NCBI RefSeq assembly: GCF_000687475.1
Contig: NC_057318.1
Span: 2,046,001 to 2,110,000, forward strand
DNA: 64,000 nt
Source of the DNA: Ustilaginoidea virens
Taxonomy: Eukaryota > Ascomycota > Sordariomycetes > Hypocreales > Clavicipitaceae
Direction of reading: 5' to 3'
Under the pieces are notes generated by a model. The model had not been told where the DNA came from. It searched no databases and saw only the letters and a program-made list of their open reading frames with translations. The translations under genes were made by a program, and so were the position numbers. Of this stretch, positions 32,029-44,999 are shown in pieces. Numbering within the stretch: position 1 is the first letter of the stretch; every line of letters starts with the position of its first letter.

Positions 32029-32508
32029 TCAGTAAAGAATACTAATACAAGCGGGATAAAAATAATACTTCAACCGATTAGTATATAATACAGGCTTAAT
32101 ATAGGATAAAACTTATAATAATAGAGACCTTTAATGCTTATTGATAGCCTTAATAAGAAGAAGGGAAGAAGGAAAAGAGCCCTAATGAGGAAAAATAAAG
32201 ACTATAGGGAGATTTCCAGCCGGTAGCTAGCGAAAATTTTTTTATAATATTCCTAGCTGTATTGGTCAACCTCTAGCTAGCGGTGCGACGATAAACTTCT
32301 ATATGCTTCTACTATACTATTCCCAATTGATGACTATACGACTCCTATTAATTATATAGCTATATCTACTACGGTTATAGACAAATCCTTCCTATACCTG
32401 GTAATTGGCCTATATACGGATTTGAGGATATCGCGATATAGTAATCGGCGATATAATTGGTCTTTAGCGGAGGATTAATTAATAATAGAAGGCGATTTTT
32501 CCGATTTT

Positions 32509-32527
32509 AAGGCGGAGAAGGGGGGTA
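32509..32527 (+). promoter_or_regulatory. Gypsy-1 polypurine tract
   Basis: AAGGCGGAGAAGGGGGGTA abuts the 3' LTR. It is the expected plus-strand primer and confirms the right LTR border. Confidence 0.8.
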
Positions 32528-32769
32528 TATTACGGGCTCGGGCTATGCCCGCGCTATAATATGGCTAGGATTCTAGCTACGCCTGCGATTAGCCTCAGGA
32601 GTATTAGTATAGGGTCATAAGGGCTCGCTAAGGATTCGGCCTATGCTATATATGGGTATAAATAGGCTACTTAGAGGCCCCTATTCGGGCCCTCTCTTTT
32701 TCCTCTTTAGTCTATTTAATATATTCATTCGACGCCTATTCGCAGTAGCCCTAGGGCTAGTCCTTTATA
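32528..32769 (+). repeat. 3' LTR of gypsy-1
   Basis: This 242 bp LTR begins TATTACGGG (TG to TA) and ends CTTTATA (CA to TA), paired with 17934-18175. It keeps TATAAATA at 32657-32664 and AGTCTATTTAA at 32709-32719. GAAGG follows at 32770. Confidence 0.92.
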
Positions 32770-32774
32770 GAAGG
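32770..32774. repeat. Target-site duplication of gypsy-1 (right)
   Basis: GAAGG here matches 17929-17933. Confidence 0.85.
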
Positions 32775-35700
32775 TCTTAAGGGCTTTATTAGGCGTTCCC
32801 TTAGTTATTATATCGGCGAGGTTATTATTCCTATTAATCTAGCGAATCTTATAGATTTCCCGGCGCTCGTATAACTATCATAAGGCTATAATATCTATTA
32901 TAAGCCTCTTCTCTTTCGTAATGCCTAGCTTAACTAGGCATTCGTATAACGAAAAAGAGTCTATATATATAACAGTAGGGATCTTCGGCAATCCCAGCCT
33001 ATTAGTAATCATATTGAGGGTCATGCCTATCGCGTATGCAATATCGACCCCTTATACCATACTATACAGCTCCGAAGCGAGTGCGCTATATATCACACGC
33101 TTACTTTTTATAGAGCTATAAGTGATAATATTACCGGTCAGTAGGAAAGCATTATCTATAGAGTTATCCTCTTTATTCCCTAGCATAATAATATAGCCAA
33201 TCTAGGAGCTCAAATCTTTATTATTAGTAAAGGATCCATTAACAAATACAAAAAGTTTGGCTATAGTAAGGGCCAGATTGATATATCGTAAACCATAATC
33301 CTAATTATCAAGCTGCCATTAAAGGCGCTTATTCAACCTCGCAATATCGTTATGGTTAGGCTATTAGTATTATGCTGCAATAGATAGGTTAAAAGACGCC
33401 TCGGGCTAGTAGACCGTAGCCACATAAGCACCATAAGCATATTACTCAATATAGTTATGCTAGGCCGTAGGCGTATTCTTATCGATGGTCGTAATCTTCT
33501 TACTTTAACCTTTCTAGCATAACGTTATTATGCTATCGGTAGTGGCCGTCAGTATATACCTATTAAATATTAGGGATACAGTTAGCGATAGCCTTATCTT
33601 AGGCTTAGCGCTAAAGCCTGCCTTAGTAAGCTCTAATTCCTCCCGTTAGAAGAAAGCATTATTACTTAGTCTAAGGGTATCATAAGTCTGTATACCTACG
33701 ATACTAAAGCATAAGGCATCGCCAGTATAATCAGGAGCATTAGTAGGGTTAGTATCGTTATTACCGGCGGATATCAGCAAATAGGGGTCATAGGTTGATA
33801 TAGTCATATCTAACTTCTCACGATAGTGCCAGAAATATATTGCCTACCAGTAGGTGCCTGCCTTAGCTATTCCGTATAGTAGCTTCACCACTTCTATAAT
33901 CGTATTATTGGGGTATTAATACACTATCTGCTTAGGTAGCCTAGCGATAATCGATTTATTAAGGGTAGTAGATAACTATACGTAAGCCTATATGATATTA
34001 TATATCCAGAGGAATAATCCGTAAGAGCATTATAGTAATAGGGCTAATAATATAAGTAACCATTAACTAGCTTATTAGATTGTGGGGGACTAAGTCAATA
34101 TAAATTACTTCTCGTTATTACTATAACCTTATATTATAAGCCTAGACTTCTCGTATAGGGCATTTATACCTTTGCCTTTGATTTCTCGTATTATACGTAA
34201 GTTGAATAGACGCTAGGTTCCATATTGACCGATATTAAAGGTAACGAATCTAAATACATTATAAGCTTATAGTGCTTCTATCTTTATACAGTCAGACTAC
34301 TCGAAAGGGGCTCTAGGGGTTATAATCTTCCCTTCCCGGCGTAATTAGCTAATAAGCTATAGGTCGGCTTACTCTTTTGCGGTTAGGAAAGAGGTATTAA
34401 TAACGGTATTAAAAGCGATAGCATTAATAAAAGCCTCTTCTTACTCTTTATTAATTATAACGTCGGATACCACCCTTACTAGTAATAGTAATAGTAATAC
34501 TAGCTGTAACGCCGGTATCCTAGCTGGGTTAGGGTTAAAGGTTAGCGATAATAATATCTCGGCTATAGGTAGCATCGCGGCTAGAGGTGCGGCTGCAGCC
34601 GGTATCCTAACTTCTAGCCTGCTAAGGCGGGCCGGGCTTTCAGTATAAACGATATCTTCAGGATTATTAGCAGCAAAATCGCTATTAAGGTCGTGGTTAT
34701 AAGGCTTAACGACCGTTGACTAGAACTTAACTAGGCTATATGGCATTTATATAATATAGGTCTCACTATTAAGGCTGATTAGCTGGTACAGCCTATACTA
34801 TCTACCTTTTTCTCTTTATATCTATATATCTAACTATAGGGGTAGTCGGTAGATAGGCCGCATATTTAGGCCGTTCTATTAGGCGAGGGTATCGCGAACT
34901 TATCGCTTAGCGAGGCATTTCCTAGCTTCATTAGTGGCCTTTCGTAACGTTAAAGCGCATTATAATACAAATAGGCTAGGGGGTAAGTTATCCATAAGTT
35001 AGGGATATGCCCCAAAGACTAATAATATAAATACTAGGCCGTTAAGCCTAGCAGAATTATTAACGGCTTTAATAGCTAGCTATAATTTCTATTCCCTTAT
35101 TAATAGATCGCCTACTTCTTTATTGACAATAGTATAGGCTCTGCGTAACGGGGCATAATATCTCTCGACTTTACTAATGCTATAGTAGGCTTCAATAGGA
35201 ATTTCATCCATATTAATAGATAGAAGCTGGGCATTATAACGGAATTTAGCGGAAGTAAAGTTTAGTCTAGCATTATAGACTATCCAATCCGGTAGGCCAA
35301 AATAAGTATTAATCCAGTATTCCTTAAGTGCATTCTAAATATCTCGGGCCTTCTATCTTTAAGGGTTAAAGAACCTAGCTGCCTAAAAGCTTATTATAGC
35401 ATCTATAATATATAATACCGGCCGATTATCAATATATAGGATATTAATGATAATTTTATAATTAAACTAGCTAGTATCGTTATCCTTAAGGGTGAATTTA
35501 AATCGGCTAGGTGCCTTTACATTCATCTAGCATTAGTAGCATATATAGGTAATCTTCTCGATAATATTGCAGTTAATATTATCATTATACCCGGCCCATT
35601 AAAGCAATTTAGTAAGCCTATTAATAGAGGGGTGCCCAAATCGACGATAAAGTTAACAGATTTCTTATAATAATAAATAGAAAGCTATAGTATTTATAGC

Positions 35701-38640
35701 ATTAAGAGTCCATTATAGATATCCCTATTTCCTAATAATAGGGACCTTAATATCCCTTTAGATTAATAGGTTATCAATATTATCTAGCTTTACGCCTATC
35801 CTATCTATATCCGTAATAGAATATAGAAAGGGGGTACCGCTATTAAGAATATAGAAGAGGATATTACCAAATATTATCGGGATATTTAATATACTAGAAG
35901 ATATGGCGGAGCCTACGCTAAAGTTTACTATATGCTTCTTATCAATTGTCTTAATAGTTAAAGTCTTTATTAATCTCATTAAGGCCTTTACTTAACCTAG
36001 GCCTACTATTAATAGGCCGGAGGCGCCAGTATCCGGTAGGATTCCGCAGAAGGTATAATCGCTATAATATTCTTCTTTTAGAAAGATAGAATTATAGCTT
36101 AATAAAGGCATTCAGAAGGGGTCAATTTGCAGGAAGGCATATCGGCATAATTCATCCTATAGGGCTTACAATATTACGATAAATAAAGAAGGTGATAATT
36201 CTATTTATATAGGGGCTAGAAAGTACTAAGTGGCTATAATTTATAGTATAATAGCATTCTCTGCATCCCATTATGCATTCCCTGCCATTATAACTTCAAT
36301 ATCTTTAATAATATTATTAAAATCAGCATCTTTAAGGCCTTACGCAGGCCCCTTATATTCCTATAGGAAAATACAGAATTTCTTATTATTAGAGGCGGTA
36401 TAGTTAGAACGGTTCTTCAGCCATCATACCTTTAATTCTTATTACTCTTTATCAGTATAATTAAATAACCAATATCCTAATTTATTACAAATAAAGCAAC
36501 ATCTTTAACAGGGCCTAGCTAGAAAGGCACGACTTTATTATTACCGTTAATACTACTAATATAGGCCAAATCGGCGTTAAGGGCATTAATACCGATTATT
36601 AAATTGACTATATCTACAGTCCATAAACAATACTATATTATTATCAATATCTTCAACATCCTAATATTATTAAGCTTATTATTATTAAAGGAATTAATAC
36701 TATTAAGTTATATAGGTAGTCTTATAAATAGAAAGGGATCGCTATAGGTCAGCAGCAAGGCCTTCGAATATAGGGGCATAATAATATAAAGCCTAGCTAC
36801 ATTTAAGAGTATCCCTTACAGCATTAAGTACTTACCGATAAAGCTCTATATCAGCTATAAAGGGCGGAAAAAGACCACAATATAGGCGTTAAAGTTCCTT
36901 TAATAAGATATTAAGGCATTCTAGCTTTAACTTATCGGGATATTTCGCGATAGTTAATTAGAGTGTTATTCTATTCTAATAGTATAAATAGAATTACTCT
37001 ATACTCTTATTTTCGAAATAGCTCTTAACTTTATAGACTATATTGTTAAAAATAAGGATATCGCGAATATATTCGATATTATTAAAGTAATAGGTCTTAG
37101 TATTGCTAATAAGTATAATTTAGAAGACTCTAGCGAATATATTATTGGGTAATCCTAATAGGCAGCACTTACTCTTAAAAGATATAACCTTTAGTATAAA
37201 GAAATTATCTATTTTACCGCTATATCTATCCTCTATACGATAGCTATATAAAAGGTTAGATATCTTCTTCAATATATCATTAAACCTAATTAGGGAATAA
37301 TCTTCTTAGCTAAACCCTTATTAGGTATAATCTTCTTAGGGGTATTCTAGAGGGTATTCTAGAACGGCTTATCGGTAGCCTTACGGTAGGCTGGCGAAAT
37401 CTCTGGTAAGATTATCCTATAACCCAGGTCGGGCCAGGTTTATCGGTACTCCTATTAAAACTATCTATTTATCGGCCTAAGTAAGCCGATATTAATAGGA
37501 AGGGCTAGATACCATACCTATTTTTAGCATTATCAGATAAGGCGTTTAGGCCCGATATCTAGTATTATAGGCGGTATTAGCGGTATTAGCTTAGGGGGTA
37601 TTATCATCAGGGTCCTCTATTAAAGGAAGCACATCATTAGGGCCTATAACCCGACCTCTATTAGGCATACTATAACCTTAAGGGGCATTAAGGTAGCCGC
37701 CTCGGCTAGCCCAACTAAAGGTATAATCCCTAAAGCGATATATTTAATCGGGTCGGTCTTATAGGCTATAATCATCAGCCGTTATATATTATTATTAATA
37801 ACAAGAGCTCTCCCCTATTTCGAATAGCAGCCTATTATAAATAGGCATCTTCCCTTTTAGTTACTAAGACTAGCCCCTATCTTCTTCTTCTTCTTCAATA
37901 GGGGCAAAAGCAAAAGCATAAGGCTTCTTTAATATAGAGGGGGGGACGATAGGAGGTTACTATAACTATAATCGTGCCATTAGTATTATAAAATCCCTTA
38001 GCGTTAATAGGGCTTATAAGTGCCATAGCGAGAGCCTTAGCGAGGGTATTCGCACAACCATTATAGGTGCTCATAATAATAATAATTATCGTAATAGGGG
38101 CCTTATGCATATATATAAGGGCATATTTTAAAGCCTTTATATCTCTTGCTCGGTATTACCGATAGGTAGTAAGGCTTCCTTAGTAGGATTAAGCCAAGAT
38201 AGCAATATACTACAAGCAAATTGCCGGGTTATTTCCTCTTAAGGCCATTATAGGTTTTATTATTATTAAAGGCATTCAAAGAGGGTTAGTATTATTAGGG
38301 AACCTAATGCTCCAATATATACGCCGCATTCCTATAATATTAAACAGAACTACTGTAAAACCTAAACGTTAATACAGCAGAATAGGGCTTTATTCTACTT
38401 ACTATAATCCTCGCGGAATTATTTCTAGAGATTATTATCCAGATAGGTATTTTCCTTATAGGTATCTATAAGGAAGACGATACGGTTATATAGCTATATA
38501 TTTATAGTATTATTAGGGTCGATAGGCTCTATCGCATTAAGCTAATTATCGTTAAAGAGTAAGGCGAATCATTATATCCTCTCAGGTAGCTCTTATAGTT
38601 ATTATAATATTAATAATGATAAGGCTATAATATTAAGATA
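32775..38640 (-). pseudogene. Copia X gag-pol polyprotein (relic)
   Basis: Read on the minus strand from right to left, this is a Ty1/copia polyprotein. Gag lies at about 38600-37400, a CCHC knuckle worn to CFICNKLGYWLFNY near 36460-36500, and the protease DTGASGLLIVGLG near 36020. Integrase, with a GHPSINRLTKLL finger, lies at about 35660-34900. RT lies at about 34200-33600 (KSRLII-GYSNNEK, FILT-SPTI, worn box YTGD near 33735). RNase H at about 33250-32775 shows VIYIDSFSLYECLVKLGITK, KEKRLIIDIIAL and NNLADIITKGTPNKALKTF. The 73-codon frame at 35758-35979 is a surviving in-frame piece. The final codons lie at 17869-17933 beyond gypsy-1. Confidence 0.88.
35758..36045 (-). pseudogene. Copia X protease with intact DTGA
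   Basis: The minus strand reads LPDTGASGLLIVGLGQ and then a stretch of 73 codons without a stop. D-T-G-A is the catalytic signature, and here it has escaped RIP. The open stretch is part of the polyprotein, not a separate gene. Confidence 0.8.
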
Positions 38641-39001
38641 AGGGTTTAAAGGGGGGAGGGGGGGGATATATTGCAAGGAGTATAAGGGTCCCTTTTGCAG
38701 GGAGTATAAAATTCAAAAGGGGCTTTTAACCGTAATAATAAAAGAAAAAAAGAATAGGAAAAGGTCACAAATCATTCTTCCTAGATACTAAAGATATCTT
38801 TAAGTATCGTAATATTCAGTATATTTTATTCTTCCTCGTAATAAATAAAAGAAAGGAGAGGTTATAAATCGTTCTCCCTCTAGTTAGCATAACCGAGAAA
38901 GCTTAACTACCTCTTCGAAATCAATATCTTACTGATCTATAATACACTATTCTTTGCGGGATGTAATTATCCTATAAGTGGTAGTTATCACTACTGATTG
39001 G

Positions 39002-39342
39002 TATTAATATAAACTCGGGGTACCTAATTATATATAGGGTCGCGCGCGTGGTATCGTGTACCGTAAGGTCACTAAGTAAAGAATTTATTGACTTTACTAA
39101 TAACTGACTATCTAAAAGGAAAGAAAGGAAGCAAAAGAGGGTAATTACACGATATGGCCTTTTTGTACGTGCCGTGGTCACGTGCATTGGCGCAGTCGGG
39201 CCGGGCTGCCCGCGTGCCCTACCGGGCTTAGGGGTAAAAGGGCAAAAGTAGCCACATCGTATGCAACGGGTATGCGCGGCATATTCGTCGCAATGTGCCC
39301 AATTGGTACCTAATTAGGCACTTTGCGACAGCGATTCCGACA
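39002..39342 (-). repeat. 5' LTR of copia X
   Basis: This 341 bp LTR is paired with 17220-17560. The palindrome of the left copy has become GGTACCTAATTAGGCACT here, with changes at TG, CA and CC sites that illustrate RIP. Internal sequence to its left holds the leader and gag start. I could not match its primer-binding site to a tRNA. Confidence 0.9.
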
Positions 39343-39347
39343 GCTAT
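39343..39347. repeat. Target-site duplication of copia X (right)
   Basis: GCTAT here matches 17215-17219. Joining across restores LINE B collinearity with LINE C at 56320. Confidence 0.85.
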
Positions 39348-42073
39348 ATTACATAATACGGTATATACTTTTTTATAGGTAAAGGAGTCTATAGGGGGGA
39401 ATATAGTAATAGTAAGCTAGGGGAATATTAGGTTAGGGATATTATTATAAGTAGCCTAAGAGGTAGGGAAGAACTATTAGGCGAGTACTTATACCTTCTC
39501 TTTATACATTATTGCTTTTAGGCTTAAATTGCTTTGTTTTAGTAGTGGGATTTCTCTTAATTTAGGCGGGAGGCTACTATATAGGTAGGCCTATTTCTCT
39601 AGAGACTATAGGTTAGCATTTTAAGTAGTTACTTTATTAAGGGCTTCTTACTATAATTAGCATTATTCCTTTTAGATAATATAGGACTAAATCGCTCCTA
39701 CTTCTTAAGTAGCATTAAGGTTCTCCAGGGTATAATATACTACTTATTTTCAGTAGGCCTTTTTTACTACTATTTAGGCTATCTTAGCGCGGGAGTTCCA
39801 CTTAGGCTTTATATCGGGAGCTTTAGGTGCCCTCTTTAGTGCTATAATATCGGCGATACTTTAGAATTAACCGGTAAGCTATTCGGTATATATATCTATC
39901 TTAGCGGGGGAGCGGAGTAGGGCCCTAGCGTAATAGGTAGTAAGCCTATTTTTTGCTTTAGCTTAGGTAAGGTATTAATTAAAGGACTTCTAGCTATTCT
40001 TTAAAAGGGGGGCTTTTATATAGTAATTGCTAATCTCGATATATATAAGCTAAGGGATATAATTAGACCCAATAAAGTCGGCATTTTTAAGATATTTAAC
40101 TTTAATATCCGGTATAACCTATATATAGTCGATAGTACTACTTCTCTTTTTAGGAGTCCTTTTTGTTATTTTACTATAAAGGGTAGCTAGCTTAAGCTGC
40201 TATTATATTATAAGTTTAAAAAGAGTATTAATACTAAATAAGGTTCGGTCTAGGCTATTTTAAAGAGGGTAATATATATTAAAATCCCTAATAAAGGCAC
40301 TATAGGGGCAGGATAGGAGCTTAGTAAGTATAGTAAGGGGGGTTATCTAATTTAACTTATAGCTTAAGGAGTAGATAGAGTAGATATCGGTATATAGTAG
40401 GGAAATCTTATACTAATCGGTTCCTTTATTGCTAGACTATATGCCGGGCCTATACTACTTATAGATATATATTGCTATTCTCCTACTATAGGCTATTAAT
40501 ATATATCTTCTAAGGCTGGGATTTAGCGGGGCCTATTTAGGCGCGGTAGGTTTTTAGATCGCTATAATATTAGGCTTGCACTAGTAATAAAGTGCTAGTC
40601 TTATAAGGGTAGTTTTCTTCTATATATTCTAATAAAGGACTATTATTATATAGATAGTCGTAAAAGGGTTAATAGCAGCAGCATATTAGAAGTGGCTATA
40701 GGTTAGACGTCTAGGGTAGGCGCGGTCGCATTAAGGTCTTATATAGGGGCGGCTTAGAGGAAAATAGTAATACTATTATCGGCTTTAATATAAAAGATCC
40801 TATTAATATTTCCGATTAGGCAGCCTTATTTCTAAAGGGAGGGCTTATATAGGGGAAATCTATTAGCTATACGGCGGCAGCCTTAATCCGCGATTAAGAT
40901 AGCATTAGTATCTAATACTATATATAAGGCGAAAAGCCTCAGTCTATCACTATAAGAATTTCTAGCTTTTTCCTATTATTTATTCGCTACCTTATAGAGG
41001 CAGGACTATACCAAGTAAAATCTATAATAGTTAAGGTAGGATTTATATTAATTCTATATAATAGCTAGATAGCTTTAATTGCTTTCCAGGTAGTATTTAG
41101 AGCCGTACTAGCTGTAGTAGGCTACTACTATATAGTACGCAGCAATATAGCCGAATTTAAAGCAATTATAATATTAGCAAAGATATATAGTATCGTTATA
41201 GGGTTCGGCTTTAAATATCTCTATTTAGTATATAATGCCGGCTTTATAGAGTTTATTTATAAGATTAATAGAGTCTACCCCTATAATTAGGGGCGCCTAT
41301 ATTATAGTCCCCCTAAGGCAGTAAGGGGAAACCCTAATAAAGCCCTCTCTATTAGCTTTAATAAGATTTAATTAGATATCCTCTATCGCAGTATTTATAG
41401 TATAATAGGTTAGGAAGCTTTTAATAATAATACTAAATAAGTATTAGTTAGGTTCTGCCTTTTAGCTGAAAGTAGGGTATACTTAAATTGTATCTATAGT
41501 ATACTTTACTTTTTCTTTTTTAAAAGTAATAATTGTATTACTACTATGAGCCTATAGGCTGTAATTGCTACTCCCTCGGCGGTAGCCTTATTAATTGCAT
41601 TAACGATTTTAATTAGGGTACAGTTCTAGAGAATTTCGCTAATAGTATTTCCTTTAATAAAGACTTTATAGTAGATATAAGGGGGCACTATAAGGGGAGC
41701 TAAATTACATTAGGGTAATATAGCAGCTGTAAGTCCTTATGCCGCGATAGATACCTATATAGTAGGGGCTATGGAAGTTTTTAAGAGATTCTATATAGCC
41801 TTATTAACTATAGTCTCGATTGTCTATATAAGGGTTCTAATAGGGGTGTAGATATTGCTTAGGTCGGCCTCTCGCCGGGTAGTCTTTACTATAAAGTTTA
41901 TAGCCCCTTACACTCTTCCTAGCACCGCTAGGGGAATATAGTCTTATAGCTCTTTTATAAAATCTGCAATAATATCGGCTACTAATTGCTTCTGCCTTTA
42001 GGCAGGTTCAGTTTTAGTCTAGTTATATTGTATACTATTCGCAATTGTAGTATTAAGGTTATAGCGGCTATAT

Positions 42074-42088
42074 AATATACCGCCCCTA
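42074..42088. repeat. Target-site duplication of LINE E (left copy)
   Basis: AATATACCGCCCCTA recurs at 48459-48473. The boundary with the (TAA)n tail is ambiguous by one or two bases. Confidence 0.85.
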
Positions 42089-42203
42089 AAAAACTTTCGC
42101 GATTTCGCCCGCACCCAGGTAGCGGCACGGAACCGCCTCTAAAATTAATTCTAACATTCTTAATCGCTTTTTCTCGTCCGTTTATCCCCCTTACCTATAG
42201 CGT

Positions 42204-43400
42204 ATCGCGTCTAAGGAGTAGGCATGGTAGGCGCGGACAAAGTAATAGATATCGATAGAGGGAATAAAGGCGGTATAGCATACAGCCGCCATAACCCTAA
42301 TACTACGATTGCGAATAGCATATAGTATAACTAGACCGAGACCGAACCTGCCTAGGGGCAGAAGCGACTAATAGCCGATATTATTATAGATTTCATAAAA
42401 GAGCTTTAGGACTATATTCCCCTAGCGGTATTAAGAAAAGTGCGAGAGGCTATAAACTTTATAGTAGAGACTGCCCGGTAAGAGGCCGACCTAGGTAATA
42501 TCTATACCCCTATTAGAACCCTTATATAGATAATCAAGACCGCAATCAATAAGGCTATATAAAATCTCCTAAAACCTACTATAGCCCCTGCTATATAGGT
42601 ATTTATCGCTATATAAGGACTCGCAGCCGCTATACCACCCTAATATAGCCCAGCTCCCCTTACGGTACCCCCCCATATCTACCGCAAAATCCTTATTAAA
42701 GGAAACACTATTAGTAAAATCCTCTAAAACTATACCCTAATCAAAATTATTAATATAATTAATAGGGCCACCGCCGAGGGAGTAGTAATTACAGCCCGCA
42801 GGCTCTATAATAGTAATACGATCGTTACCTTTAAAAAAGAAAAAGCAAAATATACTATAGATACAATCTAGGTATACCCTACCTTCGGCTAAAAGGCAGA
42901 ACCCAACCGATACTTATTTAGTATTATTATTAAAAGCTTCCCGACCTACTATACTGCAAATGCTATAATAGAGGACATCTAGTCGAACCTAACTAAGGCT
43001 AATAGAGAGGGCTTTACTAAGGTCTCCCTTTATTGCCCTAGGGGGACTATAATATAGGCGCCCCTAATTATAGGGGTAAACTCTATCGACCTTATAAATA
43101 AGCTTTATAAAGCTAGCATTATATACTAAGCGGAGATATTTAAAGCCGAACCCTATAATAATGCTATATACCCTTACTAATGCTATAATTGCTTTAAATT
43201 TAGCCATATCGCTGCATACTATATAGCAGCAGCCTACTGCAGCCGGTGCGGATCCAAATGCTACCTAGATAGCAATTAAAGCTGTCTAACTACTATATAA
43301 AACTAATGCAAATCCTGCCTCAACTACTATAGATCCTATCCAGTATGGTCCTGCCTTTATAAAGTAGTGAATAAATAATAGGAAAAAGCTAGAAATTCCT
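42204..43400 (+). pseudogene. LINE E ORF1: gag-like protein with zinc knuckles
   Basis: The frame (positions equal to 2 modulo 3) runs from the leader through an ATG at 42224 to about 43390. That ATG is not conserved in copies A and D, so the start is uncertain. CYNCFKFSHIAAYY at 43181 is a CX2CX4HX4C knuckle with the last C worn to Y. YCSRCGSKCYLDSN and CKSCLNYYRSYPVWSC follow, the three-knuckle array usual for fungal Tad-type ORF1. Fewer than thirty RIP stops interrupt it. It would package LINE RNA. Confidence 0.75.
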
Positions 43401-43679
43401 ATAGCGATAGACCGAGGCTCTTCGCCTTGCATATAGTATCAGACGCTAATACTATCTTAATCGCAGATTAAGGCTACTATTGCGTAGCTAGCGGATCTCC
43501 CTTATATAAGCCCTCCCCCTAGAAACGAGACCGACCGATAAGAAATATTAATAGGACCCCCTATATTAAAGCCGATAGTAGTATTACCGCTTTCCTCCGA
43601 GCCGCCCCTACATAAGACTATAGTGCGATTACGCCTGCCCTAGATGCCTAACCTATAGCTACCTCTAATATACCGCTAC

Positions 43680-44400
43680 TACTAACCCCCTTGCGACTAT
43701 CTATATAATAATAGTCTTCTACTAGAATATATAGAAGAAAACTACCTTCGTAAGATTAACATTCTATTATTAGCGCGAGCCTAATATTATAGCAATCTAA
43801 GAACCTACTGCGCCCGGTCGGACCCCGCCGAGCCCTAGCCTTAGAAGATATATATTAGCAGCATATAGCGGGAGAATAGTAATATATATCTATAAGCGGT
43901 ATAGGCCCGGCATATAGTCTAGCAATAAAGGGACCGACTAATATAAGATTTCCTTATTAAGCACTAATATCTATTCTATCTACTCCTTAGGCTATAAGCT
44001 AAACTAGATAACCCCCTTTACCGCACTTATTAAGCTCCTACCCCGCTTTTATAGTGCCTTTATTAGAGACTTTAATATATATTACCCTCTTTAGGATAGC
44101 CTAGACCGGACCTCACTTAATATTAATACTCTCTTTAAACTTACGATATAATAGTAGCTCGGGCTAATTACTCCTCGCGGCGAGGTAATAAAAAGGGCCC
44201 TAAGAAAGAGAAGTAGTACTATCGATTATATATAGGTCATACTAGATATTACAATTAAATATCTTAGAAATGCTAACCTTATTAGGTCTAATTATATCCC
44301 TTAACTTATATATATCGAGACTGATAACCATTATATAAAAGCCCCCCCTTTAAAGAATAGCTAAAAGTCCCTCGACTAATACCTCGCCTAAGCTAAAATA
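43680..44400 (+). pseudogene. LINE E ORF2: endonuclease relic
   Basis: AFIRDFNIYYPL-DS at about 44055-44095 is a worn G-D-F-N-x-H-H-P-L-W motif. It stands between ORF1 and RT, as expected for the apurinic-type endonuclease that nicks the target. Confidence 0.7.
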
Positions 44401-44999
44401 AAAAACCGACTTACTACCTATTACGCTAAAGCCCCGCTCCGCTCCCCCGCTAAAATAGATATATACGCTAAATAGCTTATTAGCTAACTCTAGAGTATCG
44501 CCGATATTACGGCACTAAAGAGGGCACCTAAAGCTCCCGGTGTAGAACCTTAGTGGAACCCTGGCGCTAAAATAGCCTAAATAGCAGTAAAAAAGGCCTA
44601 CCGAAAATAGGCAGTACGCTATACCCTAGAGAACCTTAGCGCCGCCTAAGAAGTAGGAGCGATCTAGTCCTATATTATTTAAGAGGAATAGCGCCAATTA
44701 TAGCAAAAGGCCTTTAATAAAGCAACCATCTAAAATACCGACCTATAGTCCCTAGAGAAATAGGCTCGCCTATATAATAGCCTCCCGCCTGAATTAAAAA
44801 AGATCCCCCCGCTAAAATAAAGCAGCCTAAGCCCAAAGGCAATAATATATAAAGAAAAGGCATAAGTACTCGCCTAATAGTTCTTCCCTACCTCCTAAGC
44901 TACTTATAACAATATCCCTAACCTAATATTCCCCTAGCTTACTACTACTATATTCCCTTCTATAGACTCCTTTACCTATAAAAAGGTATATACTGCATT

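Larger units (their letters stand above)
18176..32527 (+). mobile_element. Gypsy-1 chromovirus, internal region
   Basis: This is the internal part of a plus-strand Ty3/gypsy element of the chromovirus clade, interrupted by copia-1 at 22637-30138. The order is gag, protease, RT, RNase H, integrase, chromodomain, then about 1.8 kb of extra sequence before a polypurine tract at 32509-32527. The protease-RT-RNase H-integrase order and the chromodomain place it firmly. It sits in the last codons of copia X pol. Confidence 0.92.
39343..42088 (-). mobile_element. LINE B, middle portion (RT start, endonuclease, ORF1)
   Basis: This is a continuation of LINE B after copia X; sequence at 39343-39440 is collinear with LINE C at 56320-56400. 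From right to left come ORF1 with a worn zinc knuckle (CFKFGYIAAYY-like, about 41140-41185), the endonuclease with a worn GDFN motif (about 40260-40300), and the linker to RT. It is split from its last 5' segment (48459-48656) by LINE E. Confidence 0.85.

Noticed and set aside
32921..33121. 66-codon plus-strand frame
   Set aside because: It is antisense to the well-matched RNase H domain of copia X.
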